From Saprospiraceae bacterium (GTDB lineage: Bacteria; Bacteroidota; Bacteroidia; Chitinophagales; Saprospiraceae), in contig JAIYAV010000338.1 of assembly GCA_027488855.1 (NCBI GenBank), positions 1 to 39,350 of the forward strand: 39,350 bases of DNA, given 5' to 3'. The translations under genes were made by a program, and so were the position numbers. The notes below the pieces were generated by a model, which saw only the letters and a program-made list of their open reading frames with translations, ran no database searches and had not been told where the DNA came from. Positions 31,764 to 39,350 of the stretch are shown here, piece after piece (positions within the stretch are counted from its first letter, which is position 1; every line of letters begins with the position of its first letter).

Positions 31764-33053
31764 TCACCTCAACCACTCCCAACGCTTCGCCCAATCCAAC
31801 AAAATTTCACTCCGCCACTTCGAAATTGTCTTCCCACCCTGAATCTTGCCATCGTATAAATTGGGGTCAGCCTTGTCGGTATACCAATTGGTGCCCAGCG
31901 GATAATCCGTTTCATGGCGCTTACCCGGCCATAGATTGCTGACTACCAACTTTCCGGCTAGGCCATTGAGCTCAGGGATGCCCGAAGTGAACCGATAGTT
32001 CAAAATTTCGGATTGTTTAGGGGCGTATTTGATGGCATAGTCCCCTTTGCCAAGGTAATAACCCGGCCATTTTTGCACATTGTCTTTGTAGGGCACTTCC
32101 ATCCAAAAACAAACCGAGTCTGGAGGGATATTCAGCTTAGGCCCTTTGAAGTGGAACTCCACAATGGTGCAAAACGCAACGGTATCCGCAAGGGTAGTGG
32201 TTCGTTTAAACACTACCCGGGGACTATGCTTTATGGGTTCAAAACTACCACCCCAATTCTCCCGCGTAGGCTGGTTTGGGTCTCCATCCATCAGGTAGAG
32301 CAGGGAGGGCGTGTCGCCCATTTTTACATTGCCTCCGTAGTAGTTTTTAAAATCCACGCCTAAAAAACCCGCCGCCTGAATGTACTTGTTGTAGTAATCG
32401 GTGGTTTTTACACTGTCGAGCACAGCGTTGTTGGAAAAGAAGCCGTAATAGGTTGAGTTGACTTCGATGAACCAAAGCTTGGGGAAATGCTCCACCAGAT
32501 AGGCGTAACTGTTGACGCCCCATTTTTTATTCGGGCCACCAATCCAGTATACCCGGATTTTGCTTTGAATTTCCGGGGCGTCGTGCAAGGCCTGGGCCAC
32601 ATCTTCTAGTCCACCCCACACCAATACCCAAAGCGGTTGTGAGCTTTCCTTTTTAGCACATTTGATGATCCACCCAGAGCCTTCGGTAGCTTGGGCATAA
32701 CCCCGATAAGGAGCAGCCCCACGCCGCCCTTGCTTGCTGATGGAACGCAGATAATCCGGGGCGAGAAAACCTTGGCAATGCTTTTCCAGTTTGGGCAAAT
32801 CTTTTTCGTACAAGTCAATCATCCGCAAAATTTCTGCCTTGCTGCCACTGCCATAAGAAGGGGAAGAAACGAGCCCTTCCAGCTCAAACTGGTCGTTGTA
32901 CATCAATAAATGCGTCATCGATTGATTGTCATCTGGGTCGGTACCGCCGATGTCAGTGCTGATGAGTACGCGGGGTTTAATAGGTACTGGCTGTTGAGCG
33001 GGAAGTGCAAGGGAATGAAGGCAGAGGGGAAAAAGGAGACTGAACTTATTCAT
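31764..33053 (-). CDS. Exported DUF1593 protein (nucleoside hydrolase-like domain)
   Basis: This 429-residue protein has a signal peptide ending near LPAQ (residue 19). The first two thirds resemble the nucleoside hydrolase-like domain of the DUF1593 / Sde_0182-like family. They carry the metal-binding cluster STDIGGTDPDDNQS (about 32-45), then LEGLVSSPS and VWGGLEDVAQAL. The C-terminal part is a beta domain with WMEVPYKDNVQKWPGYYLGK. Members are linked to plant polysaccharide or glycoside use; the actual substrate is unproven. It lies upstream of the Tat-exported isomerase-like gene, so both may serve sugar scavenging. DUF2236 is divergent. Confidence 0.88.
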   Translation of the reverse strand: MNKFSLLFPLCLHSLALPAQQPVPIKPRVLISTDIGGTDPDDNQSMTHLLMYNDQFELEGLVSSPSYGSGSKAEILRMIDLYEKDLPKLEKHCQGFLAPDYLRSISKQGRRGAAPYRGYAQATEGSGWIIKCAKKESSQPLWVLVWGGLEDVAQALHDAPEIQSKIRVYWIGGPNKKWGVNSYAYLVEHFPKLWFIEVNSTYYGFFSNNAVLDSVKTTDYYNKYIQAAGFLGVDFKNYYGGNVKMGDTPSLLYLMDGDPNQPTRENWGGSFEPIKHSPRVVFKRTTTLADTVAFCTIVEFHFKGPKLNIPPDSVCFWMEVPYKDNVQKWPGYYLGKGDYAIKYAPKQSEILNYRFTSGIPELNGLAGKLVVSNLWPGKRHETDYPLGTNWYTDKADPNLYDGKIQGGKTISKWRSEILLDWAKRWEWLR

Positions 33054-33142
33054 TGGGCTGGATATGGATGTTTACGGATATTTTTACGTTGTATACATGA
33101 GTCTAAACCTGTTCGTCATTGAACAACAAACCATAGCAATGT

Positions 33143-33901
33143 ATGCAGTATTTTGTAGAAAAACACTCCATCGTCAGGCAAATTTGGGGCAAAAGCGACA
33201 CCATCCTGTTTATTTTTGCAGGTGCTGCGGCTGAATTTGCCTTGAATAAAGCGGTGGACTGGCTGTACTTTACGGGCAAGTTGCCTTCCGATCCTTTGGG
33301 GCGGCTGTTTTCTACCGTTCAATACGCCAGGAGGATCGTTTTTGCTCCTTTGGAAGGCGCCCATGCAGCCATTGACACGATGCTGCAAATCCACGATGCG
33401 GTGGAAAAAAAACGGGGCGCACAAATCCCTGACTGGGCTTATCGGGATGTGCTGTTTATGCTCATCTATTATTCGATTGCCGCTTACGAGCTGCTTGAAC
33501 GAAAATTAAATGAGGCCGAAAAAGCGGAGGTGTATGACGTTTTTTATCGCGTGGGCGAACGGATGGGGTTAAAAGAACTGCCTCCTACCTACGCCGAATG
33601 GCTCCCCGTCAGGGCAGCACACCTGGCCGCCGACCTGGAACAAAGCTCCTTCAGCATCGACCTTTTTCAACAGTACAAAAAACACCTGGGAACCATGCGG
33701 TTTCGGGTTTTGATCGAAGGGCAAAAACTGGTAGTTCCTGCTCGGGTGAAGGAGCTATTGCATTTCAGCGATTTTTCATTGCTGACTCCGGTTGTGCCGT
33801 TGTATAAAATCAGTAGATTGATGAAAATGGACTGGTTGCTGAAAAGTATTTTGTTGCCGGGGGAGTATAAGGCGCAGATTGAGGCGTTGGATGTGGAGTG
33901 A
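33143..33901 (+). CDS. DUF2236 family protein (MpaB/latex-clearing-like)
   Basis: This 252-residue cytoplasmic protein looks like the oxygenase MpaB / DUF2236 family. It has SDTILFIFAGAAAEFALNKAV at the start, then a GRLFSTVQYARRIVFAPLEGAHAAIDTMLQIHDAV block, followed by WAYRDVLFMLIYYSIAAYELL and PPTYAEW. The histidines at about 75 and 84 lie where the family has haem-contacting residues, but the typical R-x-x-x-VH context is altered, so haem binding is uncertain. The start is the ATG at 33143; an overlapping ATG at 33139 is in another frame. It is divergent from DUF1593 and has no operon partner. Confidence 0.75.
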   Translation: MQYFVEKHSIVRQIWGKSDTILFIFAGAAAEFALNKAVDWLYFTGKLPSDPLGRLFSTVQYARRIVFAPLEGAHAAIDTMLQIHDAVEKKRGAQIPDWAYRDVLFMLIYYSIAAYELLERKLNEAEKAEVYDVFYRVGERMGLKELPPTYAEWLPVRAAHLAADLEQSSFSIDLFQQYKKHLGTMRFRVLIEGQKLVVPARVKELLHFSDFSLLTPVVPLYKISRLMKMDWLLKSILLPGEYKAQIEALDVE

Positions 33902-33980
33902 GGGGGCATGTCATGTACGATTGTAAAGGCAAATTGGTGGGGTGTTTTGCAAGATGAAGAGTTTTCAATACTTTAGGATT

Positions 33981-34175
33981 TTAGAATGGTTTAAAATCGG
34001 ATACTTGCTTCGCGGCTTCTCCTAACACCTGCAAATTTCTTAAAACCGCATCAATGGTTTTTTTGTCTTTTCCAAATGCTTCCGGAGAATAACCTGCGGT
34101 ATACTCCAGGATTCTATCGACAGCTTCAAGCATATCCTCCAAAAGAACCTTATCCGAGCTTTCAGACATAAACAA
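33981..34175 (-). pseudogene. hepT: Truncated HepT-like (HEPN, DUF86) toxin remnant
   Basis: The 64-residue frame matches the N-terminal half of a HepT/DUF86 protein, including the helix ending IDAVLRNLQVLGEAAKQV. Intact relatives are about 110 residues and end with the catalytic R-x(4-6)-H motif in a segment like GMRNKLIH. Here the frame stops with SDFKPF directly after GEAAKQ, and no such segment is seen in any frame downstream. The toxin should be inactive. It overlaps the upstream mntA-like gene by 14 bp (8 bp if it starts at its second ATG), as is usual for the pair. Confidence 0.75.
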
Positions 34176-34452
34176 TATCTTTTAAAACGAAGGGCATTAA
34201 GTTGGCGCGAACCGCTTTTTTAGAAACCAAATCGACTTTGTATCCCAGCAATTCTTCCAACTCCGAAGCCAAGTCAATGATTTCCCAGCCCACAGGCTCT
34301 GAAAATTCAACCAAAATATCAATGTCACTGTCAGCATTTTCTTCCTTGCGCGCAACAGACCCAAATATCCCCAATTCTTTGATGGGGTATTTGTGGAAAA
34401 GGACATCCTTGTTTGCGCTGAGGATTCCGGTGGCTGTTTCGAGCAGATGCAT
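34162..34452 (-). CDS. mntA: MntA-like minimal nucleotidyltransferase
   Basis: This 96-residue protein has the minimal nucleotidyltransferase motif GSVARKEENADSDIDILVEF (about 31-50), that is GS-x10-DxD with both Asp residues, and a third acidic position in KVDLVSKK. It is the antitoxin type of the MntA-HepT system, which adenylylates a Tyr in the HepT R-x4-H-x-Y motif. Its partner downstream lacks that motif, so the substrate is missing. Either the pair is decaying, or the protein acts on a HepT elsewhere. All catalytic residues look intact. Confidence 0.88.
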   Translation of the reverse strand: MHLLETATGILSANKDVLFHKYPIKELGIFGSVARKEENADSDIDILVEFSEPVGWEIIDLASELEELLGYKVDLVSKKAVRANLMPFVLKDIVYV

Positions 34453-34518
34453 GGTGATTTTTTTTACAAATTAAAGGATTCTGACTACAAAACAAAATAA
34501 GAGTGGTTTCCCACTGCA

Positions 34519-37443
34519 TCATTTTGCAAGCGCCCCCCACAACACCTCCCCCGGATGCAGCGCCTTCCGCCCCGTGCCATCCAAAATCTGATGCCGACAA
34601 CTCGTCCCCGGTGCCGCAATCACCACCTCTGCCCCCGCAGCCCGCACCGCCGGAAACAACACCAATTCCCCCACCTGCATGCTCACTTCGTAATGCTCCT
34701 TTTCGTAGCCAAAGGAGCCCGCCATGCCACAGCAGCCCGATGGAATCAGCTCCACCGAATAATTGCGGGGCAAAGTCAAAATCTGCGCTGTTGCCTCTGC
34801 GCCTACAATTGCCTTTTGGTGGCAATGGGCGTGTACTTTAACCAGTTTGGCCTCGTCGGTGAAATCATCCGGGCCAATGCGCCCAGCCTGGGCTTCGCGC
34901 AAGAGGAAACTTTCGAGTAAAAAGACGTGCTGCCCAAGGGCTTGGGCACTTTCCCGTTCAGCGGCGGGTACCAGTTTTGGGAATTCGTCGCGGAAACCCA
35001 AAATCGCCGAGGGTTCGATGCCAATCAAGGGCGTTTCGGCGCTCAGCAAAGGCGTGAACAAACGGACATTGGCAATGGCCAACTCCCGCGCTTCTTTCAA
35101 CAGGCCCTTGGAAAAATAAGCCCGGCCAGAATCGGGATGTTGCGGCATTTCGACTTGATAACCCAGTCGAAGCAGGAGTTTGATGGCCGTTTCACCGATG
35201 TGCGGGTCATTGTAATTCGTGAACTCATCGCAGAAGATATAGACTTTGCCTTTCGGCGCTCCGTTTACCGCCAACTTTTTACCCTCCCGGTTCCACCAAC
35301 TGCGCAGGCTGCGGCCTACAGGTGGCAGGGAACGTTCGGGTGCCACGCCCAGGATTTTTTTGACAAAGCCGCCCAAAAGACTACTACCCAATACGGCATT
35401 GCTCAAACCCGGTGTCAGCGCCGCCAGCTTGTTGATTTTTCCGATGTTGCCAAAAACGCGGCTGCGCAGCGGCGTTCCATTGGCCTTTTGGTAGTGGTAC
35501 AAAAACTCGGCTTTGAGTGTCGCCATATCCACATTCGAGGGGCATTCCGACTTACAACCTTTGCAAGACAAACACAAATCCATCGCCTCGTAAATCTCGG
35601 GGTGATCGAAGGGATTCGCCTTGGTATCCATGGTCAAAAACTCGCGCAAGGCGTTGGCGCGGGCTCGGGTGGTGTCTTTTTCGTTGCGGGTAGCCATGTA
35701 GCTGGGGCACATGGTACCGCCGGAGAAAGACAATTTGCGGCAATCGCCGGAGCCATTGCATTTCTCCACCGCATCCAACAAACTGCCTGGATCGCTGTAA
35801 TCAAACATGGTCTCGATGTGCCGCTCGGGCTCATCCTGCTCGTGCCGCAGGGAGGTATCCATCGGCGGCGCATCGACTATTTTGCCGGGATTAAAAATGT
35901 GCTGGGGGTCCCAGGTTTGTTTGATGCGGCGCAGGATTTGGTAATTGTTTTCGCCAATCATCAGTGGGATGAACTCGCCGCGCACCCGGCCATCGCCGTG
36001 CTCCCCGCTGAGCGAGCCCCGGTATTTCTTGACCAAATGAGCGGATGCTTCCGCAATGGCGCGCATTTCGGCTACGCCCTCTTTGCTTTTGAGGTTCACC
36101 GAAGGGCGTAGGTGCAACTCACCCGCCCCGGCATGGGCGTAGTAGACGACCTTTTGGTCAAACTGCTTCATCACCTCCGCAAATTCGGAGATGTAGGCAG
36201 GCAGATCGGGCAGGTCGACGGCGGTATCTTCTACAAATTCAATGGTTTTTTTTACACCCTTCAGGTTGGACAAAACCCCAAAACCAGCGGCGCGCAAAGC
36301 CCATACACTTTTGCTGCGGGGCGCGTACACTTTGGGGTAATGGTAGGCCAGGCCCTGCTGCTGCATGTCCAGGATCATCGCATCGGCTTTGGCTTCCGCC
36401 TCCTGGAGGGTTTTGCCCCGAAACTCGATCATCAACACCGCCTCGGGATCACCTTCGATGAAGAAGCGGTTTTTTTCCTGCTCAATGTTGTCTTTGGTAC
36501 AATCCAGGATCATTTTGTCCATCAATTCGCAGGCGGTAGGCTGGTGCGACATGGCTACCAAAACGGCCCGCATGCTTTCGTCCAGATTCGTAAAGTGCGG
36601 CGCAACGACTACATCGATCGGGTCGGGTAGGGGGTCGAGTTGTAATTTGATTTCGGTAGTCAGCGCCAGGGTGCCTTCCGAACCACAGAGCATGGTGGCA
36701 AAATTGAAGGGTTTGCCCTCGGAGCTGAAGGGCTGTTGACGCAACAACAAATCAATGGCATACCCGGTATTCCGGCGGTGGATGCTGGGCTTGGGGTATT
36801 GGGCACGGATTTCTTCCTGTACCTCGCTGGGGCTCAACTCGGCGAGCATTTGGCGGTAAACCTGGCCTTCGAGGGTGTCCAAGTGCAGTTTGGCTTCCAG
36901 TTCAGCAGCGCTCAAAGGGCCAAAAACAGCCTCGGAACCGTCGCTCAACACACATTTCAATTCCAGGACATGATCCCGCGTAGAGCCGTACACAATGGAG
37001 GTGGTACCACAGGAGTTGTTGCCCACCATGCCGCCCAACATGCAGCGGTTGGCGGTAGAGGTGTTCGGGCCAAAATAGAGGCCAAAGTCTTGCAGGTGCC
37101 GATTGAGTTCGTCGCGGATCACGCCGGGTTGCAAGCGTACCGTTTGTTCGGCAGCATTGACTTCCAGGATTTGGGTGAAATATTTGGACACATCCACCAC
37201 GATACCTTCACCCACACATTGTCCGGCCAGGGAGGTACCCGCTGTACGGGGGATCAGAGATGTATGGTGTTCGCGGGCAAAAGCAACCAGTTTTTTGAGG
37301 TCGGCTACCGAGCGTGGCAGGGCCACCGCCAGGGGGTAAGCCTTATAAATGGAGCCATCGGTGGCGTAAAGGGCGCGGAGTAGGCTGTCGAAGTAGAGCT
37401 CTCCTTCCAGTTGTGTGGCCAGTTGGGCGAGTGCTTGTTGCAT
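34519..37443 (-). CDS. Fused FAD-linked dehydrogenase / Fe-S oxidoreductase (YdiJ-like)
   Basis: The frame is open to 37758, but the ATG at 37443 starts the conserved part and gives 974 residues. Residues about 20-200 are a FAD-binding (PCMH-type) domain with IPRTAGTSLAGQCVGEGIVVDVS. The FAD-oxidase C-terminal domain runs to about 500 (HAGAGELHLRP, SGEHGDGRVR). Cysteine motifs at about 562-582 (CNGSGDCRK, MCPSY) and 620-632 (CLSCKGCKSECPSN) bind Fe-S clusters. CCG-type blocks are at HAHCHQKA (about 876) and GCCGMAGSFG (about 899). The layout matches GlcD-GlcF fusions such as YdiJ. The substrate is probably a D-2-hydroxyacid (lactate, 2-hydroxyglutarate). It is peripheral to the membrane. Confidence 0.92.
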   Translation of the reverse strand: MQQALAQLATQLEGELYFDSLLRALYATDGSIYKAYPLAVALPRSVADLKKLVAFAREHHTSLIPRTAGTSLAGQCVGEGIVVDVSKYFTQILEVNAAEQTVRLQPGVIRDELNRHLQDFGLYFGPNTSTANRCMLGGMVGNNSCGTTSIVYGSTRDHVLELKCVLSDGSEAVFGPLSAAELEAKLHLDTLEGQVYRQMLAELSPSEVQEEIRAQYPKPSIHRRNTGYAIDLLLRQQPFSSEGKPFNFATMLCGSEGTLALTTEIKLQLDPLPDPIDVVVAPHFTNLDESMRAVLVAMSHQPTACELMDKMILDCTKDNIEQEKNRFFIEGDPEAVLMIEFRGKTLQEAEAKADAMILDMQQQGLAYHYPKVYAPRSKSVWALRAAGFGVLSNLKGVKKTIEFVEDTAVDLPDLPAYISEFAEVMKQFDQKVVYYAHAGAGELHLRPSVNLKSKEGVAEMRAIAEASAHLVKKYRGSLSGEHGDGRVRGEFIPLMIGENNYQILRRIKQTWDPQHIFNPGKIVDAPPMDTSLRHEQDEPERHIETMFDYSDPGSLLDAVEKCNGSGDCRKLSFSGGTMCPSYMATRNEKDTTRARANALREFLTMDTKANPFDHPEIYEAMDLCLSCKGCKSECPSNVDMATLKAEFLYHYQKANGTPLRSRVFGNIGKINKLAALTPGLSNAVLGSSLLGGFVKKILGVAPERSLPPVGRSLRSWWNREGKKLAVNGAPKGKVYIFCDEFTNYNDPHIGETAIKLLLRLGYQVEMPQHPDSGRAYFSKGLLKEARELAIANVRLFTPLLSAETPLIGIEPSAILGFRDEFPKLVPAAERESAQALGQHVFLLESFLLREAQAGRIGPDDFTDEAKLVKVHAHCHQKAIVGAEATAQILTLPRNYSVELIPSGCCGMAGSFGYEKEHYEVSMQVGELVLFPAVRAAGAEVVIAAPGTSCRHQILDGTGRKALHPGEVLWGALAK

Positions 37444-37492
37444 GTGTTGTGGATTGTGGGGGGAAAGATAGAAAATGTGGGGAAAACAAAAG

Positions 37493-37523
37493 TTGATATT
37501 GCTGTTGAAGTAGGTTATTTTTG
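37493..37523 (+). promoter_or_regulatory. Promoter of the second Uma2 gene
   Basis: TTG at 37493-37495, a 20-bp gap and TATTTTTG at 37516-37523 match the Bacteroidota consensus. The ATG at 37543 is 19 bp downstream of the -7 box. This supports 37543 over the TTG at 37537 as start. Confidence 0.7.
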
Positions 37524-37542
37524 TTGACAGAATTGATTGTCG

Positions 37543-38169
37543 ATGATTGCTCCTAAAGGTCCACGCAAAAAGCTGCCCCGGATTCCCGCTAAAGAGATTC
37601 CGGCTGCCTTGATTTATGAAATCATGGACGGCAAGCCGATTTATTACAAAGGGTATCGGGAGGCTTTGAAAGGAGAAAAGGTTTTTGATGAAATTTGGGG
37701 TGCAAATTCTTTGCAAAGTGTGATTGTTTCGTTTGTATTGAAAATCCTTTTTCATCAACTTGATGAAGAACGGTACTGTATTTTGACTAACCGACTAGGG
37801 CTTCATCTTGATCGAAAAAATAATTTATGCGCGGATATTGCCATTTATGAAAAAACGAAGTTTTCAGCAGCTCAAGCTGATAAAAATTACGCCACACTCC
37901 CGCCAAAAATTCAAATCGAAGTAGACATCAATGCCGACATGGAAGAGGAGCTTTCCGAAACCAGCTACATCCAGCAAAAAACGGACAAGCTCCTGGCCTT
38001 TGGCGTTGAAAAGGTCATCTGGGTGCTTTCGGATAGCAAAAAAGTCATTGTGGCAACACCTCATGACAATTGGCAGATGATTGATTGGCACAAGGACATT
38101 GAGGTGGTGGATGGAGTTGGGTTTTGTATTGGAGGGTATTTGAAGGAGGAGGGGTCGGTTTTTGCGTAG
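37543..38169 (+). CDS. Uma2 family (DUF820) PD-(D/E)XK endonuclease-like protein
   Basis: This 208-residue protein has an N-terminal KEIPAALIYEIMDGKPIYYKGY segment and the Uma2 core: LGLHLDRKNNLCADIAIYEK with the first Asp near residue 96, then PPKIQIEVDINAD with Glu-x-Asp near 128. TDKLLAFGVEKVIWVLSDSKKVIVA follows. It belongs to a different subgroup from the Uma2 at 2832-3461 and is not a recent duplicate. The (D/E)XK lysine is not evident (Glu-Val-Asp), so cleavage activity is uncertain. It is divergent from the FAD/Fe-S dehydrogenase and has a well-formed promoter. Confidence 0.78.
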   Translation: MIAPKGPRKKLPRIPAKEIPAALIYEIMDGKPIYYKGYREALKGEKVFDEIWGANSLQSVIVSFVLKILFHQLDEERYCILTNRLGLHLDRKNNLCADIAIYEKTKFSAAQADKNYATLPPKIQIEVDINADMEEELSETSYIQQKTDKLLAFGVEKVIWVLSDSKKVIVATPHDNWQMIDWHKDIEVVDGVGFCIGGYLKEEGSVFA

Positions 38170-38431
38170 GGGTGCTCGTTTAGCATTACCTACTCACACC
38201 AAGCTATTTTTGGGCGTTTCAGACGAAAATCATGGAAGGATATTTGTCAACTCAAATGACGAAATGATTTATAAATTCGGAAACAACATCTACGAATTGT
38301 ATCCTGATTACTTGAGTTTTTTAGGAAATTGTGAAAGTGAGATAAACGAGGATAGGATATGGCAAATTGCTGGTGATTCCGGCAATTTATACAGATGCTG
38401 GGGAGAAGATTTTTGGAGAGTAAAAAGGTGA
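38162..38431 (+). pseudogene. Probable C-terminal gene remnant
   Basis: The 89-codon frame overlaps the Uma2 stop by 8 bp. Its first 20 or so residues do not look like a natural start. From SDENHGRIFVNSNDEMIYKF onward it reads like the tail of a globular protein (IYELYPDYLSFLGNC, WGEDFWRVKR). The pattern of an acidic gly-containing turn followed by a hydrophobic F-x-x-F helix recalls SMI1/KNR4 (SUKH) immunity proteins, but the match is weak. It may be the 3' remnant of a lost gene, or simply a small unknown gene. Confidence 0.3.
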
Positions 38432-38540
38432 TTCTATAATTCATGTTAATGCCAATAACCATATCCATTCCCACTTTTCTCTTCAGTCGAACGTTTTCCC
38501 CCATTTTACTGTTCAATAGCATTGAAACCATACCTTTTAT

Positions 38541-38548
38541 TAACTTTG
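38541..38548 (+). promoter_or_regulatory. Candidate -7 promoter element of mnmG
   Basis: TAACTTTG matches TAnnTTTG, with TTG at 38522-38524 upstream at a slightly short spacing. The mnmG ATG is 185 bp downstream, so the leader would contain the palindrome at 38555-38718. Confidence 0.45.
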
Positions 38549-38554
38549 CGTTCC

Positions 38555-38718
38555 AAAAGCCTGGCTCTTTTTTTGAAATCGGGCTGCAAACGGTCCATTT
38601 TTAGCCAAATTTCGTTCCAAAAATGCTCATTTAGCGCTGCTAAACTCCGCTTTTTGTGCCTCATTTGACTAAAAATGGCCTCGTTTTCGCTCCGTTCCAA
38701 AAAAACAGCCAGGCTTTG
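38555..38718. repeat. Long imperfect palindrome in the mnmG leader
   Basis: The left arm (about 38555-38623) and the right arm (about 38651-38718) are complementary over most of their length, including aaagcctggct/agccaggcttt and ccatttttag/ctaaaaatgg. The centre holds a perfect hairpin TTTAGC-gct-GCTAAA at 38630-38644. The element ends 15 bp before the mnmG ATG. Confidence 0.75.
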
Positions 38719-38732
38719 AAAAATAGCGATTG

Positions 38733-39350
38733 ATGTTTCCCGAATACGATGTGATAGTAGTGGGGGCGGGCCATGCCGGTTGTGAAGCCGCGGTGGCCGC
38801 AGCAAATTTGGGCTCCAAAGTGTGCCTCGTGACGATGAACATGCAAACCATCGCCCAAATGTCGTGCAATCCAGCCATGGGCGGGGTCGCCAAGGGGCAG
38901 ATCGTGAGGGAAATCGACGCGTTGGGGGGCTATTCCGGGATTGTGACCGATCATACCATGGTGCAATTCCGCATGCTCAATCGCTCCAAAGGCCCCGCCA
39001 TGTGGAGCCCACGGGCACAAAGCGACCGCATGTTGTTTGCACGCAAGTGGCGCAACATGTTGGAAGCACATCCCAATGTAGATTTTTGGCAAGACATGGT
39101 CAAAGGCTTGGTCATTCGTGGCGGCATTGTGCGCGGCGTGGTCACCAGCATGGGCCTCGAAATACCCGCCAAAGCGGTGGTACTCACCAACGGCACCTTC
39201 CTCAATGGCATCATCCACATTGGTGAAAAACAGCTCGGCGGTGGCCGTGCAGGCGAAAGTGCCGCCAAAGGCATCACCGAACAATTGGTAGAACTGGGAT
39301 TTGAAGCCGGACGCATGAAAACCGGCACTCCGCCCCGCGTAGATGGCCGC
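38733..39350 (+). CDS. mnmG: tRNA uridine-5-carboxymethylaminomethyl modification enzyme MnmG (5' part)
   Basis: The gene runs off the window after 206 codons. The start ATG at 38733 gives MFPEYDVIVVGAGHAGCEAA, the FAD-binding Rossmann motif GxGxxG at the very N terminus. Further MnmG signatures are MSCNPAMGGVAKGQIVREIDALGG, HTMVQFRMLNRSKGPAMWSPRAQSDR, VVLTNGTFLNGIIHIGE, GGRAGES and RMKTGTPPRVDGR. With MnmE it modifies U34 of tRNAs reading purine-ending codons. Nothing odd is seen in the visible part. The coding direction continues past 39350. Confidence 0.97.
   Translation, partial: MFPEYDVIVVGAGHAGCEAAVAAANLGSKVCLVTMNMQTIAQMSCNPAMGGVAKGQIVREIDALGGYSGIVTDHTMVQFRMLNRSKGPAMWSPRAQSDRMLFARKWRNMLEAHPNVDFWQDMVKGLVIRGGIVRGVVTSMGLEIPAKAVVLTNGTFLNGIIHIGEKQLGGGRAGESAAKGITEQLVELGFEAGRMKTGTPPRVDGR

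Noticed and set aside
34927-36111. Rightward 394-codon frame
   Set aside because: It is antisense to the FAD/Fe-S dehydrogenase gene; length results from codon bias of the real gene.
37444-37758. N-terminal extension of the FAD/Fe-S dehydrogenase
   Set aside because: The extension has unnatural composition and overlaps the Uma2 promoter and start on the other strand; the conserved part begins at the ATG at 37443.

Overview
The window reads as a chromosomal segment of a Bacteroidota bacterium, most likely of the Saprospiria / Haliscomenobacter type. The gene content supports this: DUF4271 next to hemD, DUF1573, a TlpA-like lipid-free thioredoxin protein, DUF1593 and Uma2 proteins, and a FtsH with a Gly/Asn-rich N terminus. 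Several genes are preceded by the Bacteroidota promoter -7 element TAnnTTTG, and Shine-Dalgarno sequences are generally absent. The species call is inference. No rRNA, tRNA, CRISPR array, prophage or IS element was seen.

Layout. 1-3.7 kb: a repeat-armed palindrome, a small lipoprotein, a GCS2-CBS fusion and a Uma2 nuclease. 3.9-8.1 kb: a lipoyl E2 acyltransferase, CinA, BirA and divergent RsfS. 8.2-12.9 kb: FtsH, a TlpA-like thioredoxin protein and an exported vWA protein. 13-18.7 kb: an AAA-ATPase/PD-(D/E)XK protein, HemD, DUF4271, DUF1573 and an exported M28 peptidase. 18.7-19.36 kb: a gene-free AT-rich and hairpin-rich stretch. 19.36-23.6 kb: an M1 metallopeptidase, then a DUF1990 and YndJ-like pair. 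24-27.3 kb: a J-domain/pseudokinase protein, a cytoplasmic vWA protein and a divergent PurA-like enzyme. 27.3-33 kb: RlmN, an ECF sigma factor, a cysteine-less anti-sigma-like protein, NadC, a Tat-exported sugar isomerase-like protein and DUF1593. 33.1-39.35 kb: DUF2236, a decayed HepT/MntA pair, a fused FAD/Fe-S dehydrogenase, a second Uma2, a gene remnant and the 5' part of mnmG, which runs off the window.

Two things stand out. The first is the cluster at 24-27.3 kb. A strong promoter lies between two copies of the same dyad (TTAGTTT...AAACTAA) and drives a J-domain protein fused to a kinase fold whose catalytic residues are all replaced, then a vWA protein. A PurA-superfamily paralogue follows; it keeps the Asp13/His43 chemistry but has lost the arginine-rich aspartate loop and the guanine-contacting lysine. 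This looks like a regulated stress or nucleotide-metabolite module of unknown function.

The second is that nearly every gene junction carries a large imperfect palindrome (arms 11 to over 80 bp). The arms differ at each locus and are often built of 7-10 bp tandem repeats, while the centres carry short REP-like hairpins, two of which are nearly identical. Several arms overlap stop codons. Other junctions carry BIME-like REP clusters. Together they form a dense system of non-coding palindromes that ordinary terminators do not fully explain.
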